Of a stretch of 64,000 bases of DNA, positions 44,501 to 53,400 are shown piece after piece. The notes beneath the pieces are model-generated. The model was not told the DNA's origin, ran no database searches, and worked only from the letters and a program-made list of their open reading frames with translations. Position 1 is the first letter of the stretch. Each line of letters begins with the position of its first letter. A program made the translations under genes and the position numbers. This stretch comes from Pirellulales bacterium. Lineage in GTDB: Bacteria > Planctomycetota > Planctomycetia > Pirellulales > Thermoguttaceae. Location of the stretch: NCBI GenBank assembly GCA_016935315.1, contig JAFGRD010000150.1, forward strand, positions 1 through 64,000, in the 5' to 3' direction.

Positions 44501-45258
44501 CCATGCCCCTGGAACAGGCGATCAACAACATCAACAACCAGTTGATTCGGCCGTTGCGCGAAGCCGGCCGCATCGGCGGGCAGTACCAGATCCGGATGGC
44601 CGGTACGGCCGACAAACTCCGCGCGACGTGGAACGCTCTCTACTGGAATTTCATCCTCGCCCTGCTGATTACCTACTTGCTGATGGCCGCCCTCTTCGAG
44701 TCGTGGCTCTATCCGTTCGTGATCATTCTCAGCGTGCCGTTGGGGGCGGTCGGCGGACTGGCGGGCCTGGCCCTGTTGAACGTCTACCTCCCACTGCAAA
44801 AGGCGCTGGGCCTCTCCGTGGGCGGATACCAAACGCTCGACGTGCTGACCATGCTCGGCTTCGTGATTCTGATCGGAACCGTCGTCAACAACGCAATTCT
44901 CATCGTGCACCAGTCGCTGAACCACATGCGCGAGGAAGGCATGGACCCCGACGAGGCAATCCTGGCCAGCGTCCGCACTCGGATCCGCCCCATCTTCATG
45001 ACTACCTTGACCACCGTTTTGGGGCTTTCACCGCTGGTGCTGTTTCCCGGGGCCGGCAGCGAACTCTATCGGGGCCTCGGCGCCGTGGTCCTCGGCGGCC
45101 TGATCGTCTCCACCGCCTTTACCCTGGTTCTGGTGCCCACGCTGTTCAGCCTGATGATGGACACCAAGGCCGCCGTCCTCCGTCTGTTCAGGCAAGGCCC
45201 CGCCGACTCGGCGGGGAAGCCCGGCCCACAGTCGGAGGAGACGGTGGCGGCAAGCTGA
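41599..45258 (+). CDS. RND-family efflux pump (AcrB/HAE1-like)
   Basis: A 1219-residue inner-membrane proton-driven pump with two sets of six membrane segments and periplasmic loops. TM4 holds the proton-relay Asp in GMLVDNAVVVLENI (VDN rather than the VDD of AcrB). The second half has LGFVILIGTVVNNAILIVHQ and RTRIRPIFMTTLTTVLG. It is ~170 residues longer than AcrB, mainly because of a ~125-residue helical insert (residues ~145-268) in the first porter domain, made of short units such as FRRENPDLAD, LVEDHPELEGRL, FRREHPELAG and ARRSPELRSRL. ATG at 41599 lies 7 bp after the adaptor stop. The exported compound is unknown. Confidence 0.93.
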   Translation: MQLIEAFVANPVKVSVGVLLFALFGFIGLVRMPMQLTPEVQIPTITIETRWPSAAPQEVEREIVQEQEEQLKGVEGVTKMSAECRDSSGTITLEFGVGTDLNAAMLKVSSRLQQVPEYPEEADEPVISTSGTDDNPIAWFILRPRVASVEEVARFRRENPDLADPRRNPELAKRLESCERAHNSGLRTRRLSQLVEDHPELEGRLTALLPPQEYASAEAIAEFRREHPELAGDLEPAMAASDPQQAGQQLEQLARRSPELRSRLEEILPREIDVPKLRLFAEDHIEAAFERVPGVSNSNVFGGQETEMQVIIDPQKLAARQLTATDVRLALRRQNRDTTAGDIWDGKRRYVVRVLGQFNDPQDVSNVIIARRDGQPVYVCDVARVKLGYKKPVAVVKNFGTKGLAINCVRETGANVLDVMEGLHAVAVGLNSRVLSLRGLELVQVYDETEYIDSAIWLVIQNIVVGGLLTVGVLLLFLRSGRSTIVIFLAIPTSIIGTFLMLDMMGRSLNVISLAGLAFAVGMLVDNAVVVLENIFRHYQTGDDPFTAAVRGTKEVWGAVIASTLTTLAVFVPVLFVQEEAGQLFRDIALAISSAVALSLLVSVTVIPTAAARILRRDRPAPEVADFAGGQHRGGTGGGRRALGLVDRLGGLFVAHVVAVNRYIQHRRSLRLATVAGFVGAALLLSWLLMPAVEYLPTGNRNLVFGVLLPPAGYNVDQLLKLGRQLEDDTQPYWDIDKGDPANAALQHPPIDDYFFVAAGRSVFFGMRAVDPLRAADLVPLVEQVTDKLPTTFVRASQMSIFGRSVGGGGRSVDVEISGPELEELITLGGQIIGQVTAPNGPVPGGIAFPQPSLDLSSPEMHVRPKWDQSADMLLFKDELDYAVDALVDGAYAGDYYHQGDKIDLTIIGNEAFLRHTQDLSRLPIATPSGDLVSLAAVADDVLGGGPEQINRRERERAITIQVLPPPTMPLEQAINNINNQLIRPLREAGRIGGQYQIRMAGTADKLRATWNALYWNFILALLITYLLMAALFESWLYPFVIILSVPLGAVGGLAGLALLNVYLPLQKALGLSVGGYQTLDVLTMLGFVILIGTVVNNAILIVHQSLNHMREEGMDPDEAILASVRTRIRPIFMTTLTTVLGLSPLVLFPGAGSELYRGLGAVVLGGLIVSTAFTLVLVPTLFSLMMDTKAAVLRLFRQGPADSAGKPGPQSEETVAAS

Positions 45259-45391
45259 TCCGCGTTGGCACCGGCCGTAACCTATTTGGAGACGTTGCCG
45301 GTCGCCCCGGATACGTTTGGAGGCAGCGCGGCAAGGGACAACTCAAGTGGCTTCCGTATTCCGACAACACATCAGCGCCAGATTCCTGCTT

Positions 45392-45514
45392 GCGGTGCCC
45401 GAGGACCGTCAGAAATGCCTTGACGCAGGCTGCGACGACTACGTGTCGAAGCCGGTGGATCGTGCAAACCTCGTCGCGACCATCTGCCGGCATCTCGTTA
45501 CGCGGCGAGCCTGA
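45392..45514 (+). pseudogene. Response-regulator receiver-domain remnant
   Basis: The frame reads AVPEDRQKCLDAGCDDYVSK followed by PVDRANLVATICRHL, the last third of a response-regulator receiver domain with the conserved Lys-Pro. The phosphoacceptor Asp and the N-terminal two thirds are missing. It lies in a 485-bp gap after the pump gene, directly before a second unrelated remnant, so the segment probably records deletions. Confidence 0.65.
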
Positions 45515-45553
45515 TTTCGGAGGATTCCCGCGATAGGAAACCACGGCCGGGAC

Positions 45554-45709
45554 AATGATCCCAGCGGACCGGTCTACCACAAGGGTCAATACCACCTCTT
45601 CTTCCAGTATAATCTATACGACTGGAAATGGGTCAACATGCACTGGGGCCATGCCGTCAGCACTGACCTGGCCCGCTGGAAGGAGTTGCCCGTAGCCATC
45701 GATCCCGAT
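45554..45709 (+). pseudogene. GH32 (levanase/invertase) N-terminal remnant
   Basis: The frame reads NDPSGPVYHKGQYHLFFQYN, then NMHWGHAVSTDLARWKELPV, which matches the N-terminal part of glycoside hydrolase family 32, including the nucleophile Asp of the NDPNG motif. Only ~52 residues remain; the rest of the ~500-residue enzyme is absent. It ends just upstream of the PHP gene. Confidence 0.75.
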
Positions 45710-45743
45710 CGATTCCCCATCAGCAAACGGAAAGGACCAAGAC

Positions 45744-46826
45744 ATGAAGAGACTGAGCTTGGCGTTAGCCCTCCTGCTGGCGTTACTTGTCTGCCCCGCC
45801 ATTGCGGCCGATGTGCGGTACGAAATCCATTTCCCGGACCTGCCCGGATATCAGACCTTGGCGTGCGATCTCCACACGCATTCGGTCTTCTCCGACGGAT
45901 CCGTTTGGCCTCCGGTCCGGGCGGACGAAGCCTGGCGTCAGGGACTGGATGCGATTTCGGTAACCGACCATATCGAGTACCAGCCGCACAAGGACGATGT
46001 GCCGACCAATCACAACCGGCCGTACGACCTGACGGCGGGGGCGGCCCGGGCGCGGAACCTGCTGTGCCCCAAGGGAGCCGAGATTACCCGCGATACGCCG
46101 CCGGGCCATTTCAACGCCGTCTTTCTCCGCGACGTCGATCCGTTGGACACGAAGGACTTCCTCGAAGTCATCAAGCAGGCCAACGAGCAGGAGGCCTTCG
46201 TGTTTTGGAACCATCAAGGCTGGAAGGGGGCCGAGAAGGGACGATGGCTGGACGTCCACACGACCCTTTATGAGAACGGTTGGCTGCACGGGATGGAAGT
46301 CTGCAACGGCGATGAGTACTACCCCGACGCGCATCGGTGGTGTCTGGAGAAGAACCTTACCATGCTCGGAAACTCGGACATCCACAGCCCCGACCTTCGC
46401 GAGAAGAGCACCCCGTCCGGGCATCGTACGATGACGCTGGTGTTTGCCAAGGAAAGGACCCTGGCAGCGCTGAAAGAGGCCTTGATGGAACGCCGCACGG
46501 CCGTCTGGTTCCAGGATCAGATCATCGGCCGAAAGGACTTGCTGCAACCGCTGTTCGGCGAGTGTGTCCAGGTGGCAAAACCTCACTTGCGCACCAAGAA
46601 CGCCGTGTATCTGGAAATCCGCAACGTCTCCGACCTGGACATTCACCTGGTGCGCACCGGCCGCTTCGGGCCGCGCGAAGGGACCTTGCCCGCACGAAGC
46701 GTCACTCTGTTGAAGATCGACGCCGACACGCCGGACCAACCGCTGGAACTGGCCTACACGGCGACCAACTTCCTGATCGGGCCGGACGAAGGCCTGCCCG
46801 TCGTGCTCAATGTCGCCGCGCCGTAG
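45744..46826 (+). CDS. Secreted PHP-domain phosphoesterase
   Basis: A 360-residue protein with signal peptide MKRLSLALALLLALLVCPAI and AAAGGA upstream of the ATG. Residues ~40-270 form a PHP fold with metal ligands in CDLHTHSVFSDGS (His44, His46), SVTDHIEYQ, GAEITRD, FWNHQGW and GNSDIHSP. The text resembles the group annotated as Sb-PDE-type phosphodiesterases, so a phosphodiester or phosphomonoester substrate outside the cytoplasm is likely. A C-terminal beta-rich domain (about residues 285-360) follows. The gene begins just after the GH32 remnant, so its promoter may have been reshaped by that deletion. Confidence 0.88.
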   Translation: MKRLSLALALLLALLVCPAIAADVRYEIHFPDLPGYQTLACDLHTHSVFSDGSVWPPVRADEAWRQGLDAISVTDHIEYQPHKDDVPTNHNRPYDLTAGAARARNLLCPKGAEITRDTPPGHFNAVFLRDVDPLDTKDFLEVIKQANEQEAFVFWNHQGWKGAEKGRWLDVHTTLYENGWLHGMEVCNGDEYYPDAHRWCLEKNLTMLGNSDIHSPDLREKSTPSGHRTMTLVFAKERTLAALKEALMERRTAVWFQDQIIGRKDLLQPLFGECVQVAKPHLRTKNAVYLEIRNVSDLDIHLVRTGRFGPREGTLPARSVTLLKIDADTPDQPLELAYTATNFLIGPDEGLPVVLNVAAP

Positions 46827-46880
46827 CGGACAGCCGGCGGAACGAAGTGCTCACATACTCGCCCGTCGACTAACACGGCC

Positions 46881-46914
46881 CCCGTGTATCACAGTTCCCA
46901 TACGGGTCCTTTTT
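46881..46914 (+). terminator. Candidate terminator after the PHP gene
   Basis: CCCGTGTAT (46881-46889) and ATACGGG (46900-46906) can pair with a two-base bulge, followed by tcctttttc. It lies 55 bp after the PHP stop. The stem is imperfect. Confidence 0.35.
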
Positions 46915-46946
46915 CGGGGGGGCGAGGTCTCTTTTCTCGGCCGGGT

Positions 46947-46969
46947 GGTGTCGCCCCCGGGGCGATACC
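46947..46969. other. 10-bp stem hairpin
   Basis: GGTGTCGCCC (46947-46956) pairs with GGGCGATACC (46960-46969) around a 3-nt loop, with one G-T pair. It lies between the PHP gene and repeat copy B and has no T-run. The function is unknown; the rest of 46827-47400 holds copy B and the promoter listed separately. Confidence 0.4.
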
Positions 46970-47031
46970 GGTGCATCGCCACACCCGCGAGCCGGTCAGC
47001 GCACCCTCCCGCAATAGCTTCCGGATCTTCT

Positions 47032-47132
47032 ATTGATGTTTGCATGGTGAATGATCCAGGCCGACTAGCGGAAGGCTGGACAAGTCGGGCTCCCGTTGGT
47101 CGCCCACGCGTATTGAGTGTGCAAGCGTCAAT
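47032..47132 (+). repeat. 101-bp structured dispersed repeat, copy B
   Basis: Same length and orientation as copy A (15408-15508), 84 of 101 bases identical. The ends attgatgtttgc and gcaagcgtcaat pair over all 12 positions if G-T pairs are allowed; copy A has one mismatch there. The inner GGCCGAC pairs with GTTGGTC: compared with copy A the C-to-T change keeps pairing as G-T. Changes that preserve structure support a functional or transposition-related fold. It lies 205 bp after the PHP stop and 269 bp before the giant gene. Confidence 0.8.
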
Positions 47133-47279
47133 AAAGCCTTTTTGGGCAATAGGTTGCGAATGCGCGGGCGGCTCCGTTCCGGTCGCTCTTCGGTGCGCCC
47201 CGCGGGCCGATGGCCGAAGAAACGGTCATTTCGCGCCGACCGGCCGGACTGGCCAACTGCGGGCCCCGGGCCGCAGGGA

Positions 47280-47307
47280 TTGACAAATAATCTCGTTTCG
47301 CTAAATT
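47280..47307 (+). promoter_or_regulatory. Sigma-70-like promoter for the giant gene
   Basis: A perfect TTGACA (47280-47285) and TAAATT (47302-47307) are 16 bp apart. The -10 ends 93 nt before the ATG of the giant gene, which also has AAAGGA upstream. Confidence 0.5.
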
Positions 47308-47400
47308 GAACGTCAGTCATCTCTCTTTTACGGAACAGGGCCTCGCCGAACCACTCTCGTGGCACGTGGCCGTTATTCGATTCATTGAAAGGATAACGCG

Positions 47401-50400
47401 ATGAGGACTCAGCATGTGCGCGCCCGTGACTGCCAACGTTCGTTCTGCAAATCAAGGCATGCTTCCCGCCGTGAGCATCCCAAGGGCCATCTGCGGCTCA
47501 GCGTGGAGCGGCTCGAAGATCGGCGACTGTTGTCGATCGGCGGCTGGTCGAGCGCGGCCGCGTTAAACGAGCCGCTGTTGACGGACAAGGGGCAGACCTT
47601 CTATGTGGACGTGGATGCACCGGGGAATCAGGATGGCTCGAGTTGGGACGACGCCTTCCACTCCTTGCAGGATGCACTAGCGGCGGCTTCCCAGAACGAT
47701 GAAATCTGTGTCGCCGAGGGTGTTTACACTCCAGACCACGGCGCGGGCCAAACGCCCGGGGACCGTCAAGCCACGTTTCAACTCCTCAGCGGTGTAACCA
47801 TTCGCGGCGGCTATGCCGGGTCAGGGCAATCCGATCCCGATGCTCGAAGCGCCGACCCCTACGTTACCGTTTTCAGCGGTGACCTTGCCGGCGACGACGG
47901 CCCCGGTTTCTCGAACTACGACGAAAACAGTCTCCACGTGGTCACCGGCAGCGGCACCAATGCGACGGCAATTCTCGAAGGCTGCACGGTCACCGGAGGT
48001 TATGCCGACGACGCAAACGGCGCCGGCGTGCTCAACGAGGCAGGCAGCCCCACCTTGATCCGGTGTGCGATCCGTGGCAACCTCGCCTTCGCCGACGACC
48101 CCGACAGCAGCGGCGGCCGCGGCGGCGGGGTCTACGGCCGGCAAAGCGACGCCATCTTGATCGGCTGTTTTATCAGCGAAAACTCCGCCAGCCTTGGCGG
48201 CGGAGGCGTCTACTGCGATCAGAGCGATCTGACCATCGCCGAGTGTGCGCTCAGTGACAACCAAGGTGGCGGAATCGCGTGTTACCGTAGCAGCCCCACG
48301 GTCGGGAACTCGGCGTTTCACGCAAACTCCAGCAGCTTCGGGGCCGGATTCAATTGCGAGTACGGCAGCAACCCGGTGATCACCAACTGCGAGTTCCTCG
48401 CGAATTCGGCATTGCTCGACGGCGGCGGGCTTCGCGGCTACGAGGACTCCAGCCCGACCCTGGTCAACTGCCTGTTTGCGGGCAACTCGGCCGCGATCCA
48501 GAGAGGCGGCGCCATATCGCTCTATGAGGATTGCGATCCCGAAATCATTGGCTGCACGTTCACCGACAACTCCGCCGGAAGCCTTGGCGGCGCGCTCTTC
48601 GCCCGCAGAGACAGCGATCCGGTCCTGCACAACTGCATCCTGTGGGGCAATTCGGCGGGGACGGGAGGGCCGGAGATCGCCCTGCAATACCACGTCGCCG
48701 GCGGGACCGTGTCGACCGGCACCACTGCTACCGTTGGCTACTGCGACGTCGAGGGTGGCGAGGCGGGGGTCTACGTCGAAGACGGCTGCACGCTCGGTTG
48801 GGGCGACGGCAACATCGAGGGCGATCCGGCACTCGCCGCCCCGGATCAAGGCAACTATCGTCTGCTGCCCGGCTCATCCTGCATCGACGCCGGCGATCAA
48901 ACGGCCGTACCGCCGACCGTGGCGACCGACCTGGACGGCAATCCGCGGATCATCGGGAACACGGTCGACATGGGGGCCTACGAGTATCAGGTGCCGCGCA
49001 CGTGGTACGTCGACGACGACGCGCCGCACGACCCGGCCGCGGGTGATCCGAGCGTCAGCGACCCGCTGGAAGACGGTACCGAATCGCATCCGTTCGACGC
49101 CATCCAGGAGGCCATCGCGGCAGCCGTCGACGGCGACACGGTGGTCGTCCTCGACGGCACCTACACGGGTACCGGCAACCGTGACATCGACTTCGCGGGC
49201 AAGGCGATTACGGTTCGCTCCCAGAACGGCCAGGAGGACTGCATTATCGACTGTCAGGCCAGCGACCTGGAGCCCCACCGCGGCTTCTACTTCGGCAGCG
49301 GCGAGGACGAGAACTCGGTGCTGATGGGATTCACGATTACCGGTGGCTACGTGGGTGACTACCCTGGTGAGGCCCAAGGCAGCGGGATCTCCTGCCGGGG
49401 CAGCAGCCCGTCGATCGTAGACTGCACGCTCACCGAGAACTGCGCCGGCGGTCACGGCGCAGCCCTCTGCAATGAAGGCTCGAGCAGCCCGACTATCGTC
49501 GGCTGCACCTTCTTCATCAGTGACGCCGACCACACCGGCACGGGAGTGCTTAACCGCCTGGGAAGCGCACCGACGTTAATGGACTGCACGTTCTTCCAGT
49601 ATGACTGGGCTGCGATGCAGAATTACGGCAGCGCCCCCACACTGATAAACTGCGTGTTCAGCGACAATCAGGTCGCCATTTTCAGCGACTACAGCTCCCC
49701 GACGCTGATCAACTGCACAATCGTCGGGCACCGAATGGCCATCCCGACCGACGGAGGCGCCATCGTCACGGCAACGAACTGCATCTTCTGGGACAACCAG
49801 GACATGGGCTGGGAAGAGGGTGAGTTTGTCGTCCGCTACAGTTGCGTCGAAGGGGGATGGGAAGGCGAAGGGAACATTGACGCCAACCCGCTGTTCGTCG
49901 ACGCCGCCAGCGACAACTACCGCCTGCAGCCCGGCTCACCTTGCATCGACGTGGCTGATAGTGCTGCCCTCCCGCCGGAGGTCACGACCGATCTGGACGG
50001 CAACCCGCGGATTCTCGGCGGCGTGGTCGACATGGGAGCGTACGAGGCCGAGGATCTCGGACCGCGGGTGGTCTACGTCGACGACGACGCGCCGCACGAC
50101 CCGGCCGCGGGTGATCCGAGCGTCAGCGATCCGCTGGAAAACGGCACCGAATCACATCCTTTCGACGCCATCCAGGAGGCCATCGCGGCGGCTGCCAACG
50201 GCGACACGGTCGTCGTGCTCGACGGCACCTATCTCGGCCTGGGCAACTACGGGATCGACTTCCTCGGCAAGGCGATTCATGTCCGCTCGCAAAACGGGCC
50301 GGATGCCTGCCAAGTCGGGATACACGGCGAGGACAAACAGGACGACGACAGCGGGCGCGGTTTCGTCTTCAACTCGGGCGAGGGCCCCGAGTCCGTTCTG

Positions 50401-53400
50401 GACGGGCTCACGATCTCCTCTCTGGGAATCGTCTGCCGGAACAGCAGCCCGACGATCCTCGGCTGCACGATCCGCGACAACGAGGCAGAAGCCGGCGGCG
50501 GCATCTATTGCGAGAACGCCGATCCCATCATCACCGACTGCCTGATCACGGCTAACCGCGGCTACTCGACTCATGGCGGACGGGAGCAGGGCGGCGGCAT
50601 TTACGGGCAGAACAGCAGCCCGGTCATCACCGGCTGCACCGTCCGCGACAATTATACCTACCTGTCGGGGGCCGGCATGTACTTCGACGCAGACAGTGCT
50701 CCAACCATCACCGATTGCACGATCGAGGGCAACTACTCGGAGGAGGGCGGCGGCGCGGGAATCGCCTGCCTGGGTGTCGCGACGATCAGTCGTTGCGAGT
50801 TCCTCGCTAACGAAGCCACGGGAGGTCCCGGGGCGGGGCTGTGGTTGCGCAACGACGGCACCGCAAGCGACTGCTCCTTCATGGAGAACATCGGAACCGC
50901 GCTTTCCGCCAACGGCGGCAGTTCCACGATCGTCGGGTGTGCGATCGTCGGCACGAGAGGCTTGGCGGTCGACAGCGCCGGTAACGCACTGCTGGTCAAT
51001 TGCCTCATCGTGGACAACAACGGCGGCGGAGTCATCCACAGCGGTACGGGCACGCTCGAAATCCTCGACAGCACCGTCAGCCGCAATCGTCGCCGAGGCG
51101 GCGTCAGTTGCTACGAAGGTGAGGTGGTCGTCGCCAATAGCATCGTCTACGGCAACACGGCAACGCTTGCCGAACACGAGGATAACATCACCGCTCTCGA
51201 CGACGGTCAGGTCCTGGTCAGCTACTGCAACGTCGAGGGCGGATACGCCGGCGAAGGCAACATCGACGCCGATCCGGCCTTCGCCGATCCCATCGATGGC
51301 AACTACCACCTGCTGCCCGGCTCGCCGTCGATCAACGCGGGAAGTAACGCCGCCGTGCCCGATTGGCTGCCGACCGATCTGGATGGCCTCCCGCGTATCG
51401 TGGCTGGCACGGTCGACATGGGCGCCTATGAGTTCCAGGGGCCGTTCGTGCCGCAGGTTCTCTACGTCGACGACGATGCCCTGGGGGCCAACGATGGGAC
51501 GAGTTGGGAAGACGCGTTCGTGCATCTGCAGGACGCGCTGGATACTGCGGCGGCGCATGCCAACGTGCGCGAGATCCGCGTGGCCCAAGGGACTTACCAA
51601 CCCGATCAAGGCAGCAACCAAACACGCGGCGACCGCGAGGCCACGTTCCAATTGCTTAGCGGAGTCGCCGTTCTGGGTGGTTACGAGGGTTTCGACACGG
51701 CGGATCCGGGCGCCCACGACCCGGACGCCCGCAACCCGGTTGCCTTCGTGAGCATCCTCAGCGGCGATTTGGCCGGCGACGATGTGCCGATCACGGATCC
51801 CTTCGATCTGTGGCACGAACCGAGCCGCAACGAGAACAGCGCCCACGTGGTCACCGGCAGCGGAACCGACGCCACCGCGGTGCTCGACGGCTTCACGATC
51901 ACCGCGGGTAAAGCCGACGACTGGAGAAACGGCGGCGGCGCCGTCAATTTCGAAGGGACCCCCACGTACCGAAACTGCGCCTTCGTCCACAACTGGGCCA
52001 GTCAGGGCGGCGGGATGTACAACGCCCAGGACGACGACGACGGTATCGGACCTCTGCTGGTGAACTGCTCGTTCCTGGGCAACTGGGGTAACGATTGCGG
52101 CGGCGGCATGTACAACAGCTCCAGCAACCCCGCGTTGATCAACTGCACGTTCAGCGGGAACATCGCCGAGGACTGGGGCGGCGGCGGGATGTTCAACTCC
52201 GACAGTGACCCGACGCTGATCAACTGCACCATGACGGGCAACCTCGCCAACGACGGCGGCAGCGGCATCTACAACTCCGGGAGCAATCCGGTCCTGGGCA
52301 ATTGCATCATCTGGGGTAATCTGCGCGATCAGATCACCCGCTACAACGGATCACCCGAAATCACCTACAGCGTCGTACAGGACGGCTGGGAAGGTGAGGG
52401 CAATCTCGACCTCGACCCACAGTTTGTCGATGCCGACGGTTCGGACGGTGTTTTTGGCACGGCCGACGACAATCTCCGCCTGCGGTTCGGCTCGCCGTGC
52501 ATCGACGCCGGCAATAATGCGGCGCTGCCCGACGACCTGTCGACCGATCTGGACGGCAATCCACGGATCGCCGGTCCGGCGGTGGACATGGGTGCGTATG
52601 AATTCCCGACGCTCATCACGGGCATGATCCGCGGCACAAAGTTCCACGACCTCGACGACGACGGCGTCTGGGGCGAAGGTGAGCCGGCATTGGAAGGCTG
52701 GACGGTCTACATCGACCTGGATCACGACGGCCAACGGGACGACGGCGAGCCCTCGGCCGTCACCGACGCCCAGGGGGAGTACGTCCTGAGCGAACTGCCG
52801 TCGGGCACCTATACGGTCGCCGAGGTGCCGCAGTACGGTTGGCGTCAGACCTTTCCCGCTGTCGACGCCATGCGGCGCATCGATCTCAGCGGCGAGTGCG
52901 AAGACCCTGGAGAAGATTCACTTTCGCCGTCGATCAGCGGCGACGGACGCTACGTGGCTTTTTCTTCCGACGTTTCGGACCTGGTGCCGGGGGATGCCAA
53001 CGGTGCGACGGACATCTTCGTGTACGATTTCCGTGCGGGCACGTTGGAGCACGTCAGCGTCGCCTCCGACGGCACCCAGGCCAACGACGCGAGCTTCAAC
53101 CCGTTGATCACCGCCGACGGGCGATACGTGGCCTTCCGGTCCAAGGCCAGCAATCTCGTGCTCGGAGACACCAATGGCGACGTCGATCTCTTCGTCTACG
53201 ACCGCCAGACAAAGGCCATCGAGCGCGTGAACGTGTCTTCCGACGGTCAGCAGAGCGAGGGAGGCTGCCAAGGCGTGTCGATCAGCACCGACGGACGCTA
53301 CGTGGCCTTCTCCTCGCTCGCCGACAACCTGGTCCCGAATGATACGAACGGTGAATTCGACGTCTTCGTCCGCGATCGTCACGTCGGTACCACCGAGCGA

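Noticed and set aside
45317-45514. Complete small response regulator
   Set aside because: Only the final third of a receiver domain is present; the first 25 codons of the frame are unrelated text.
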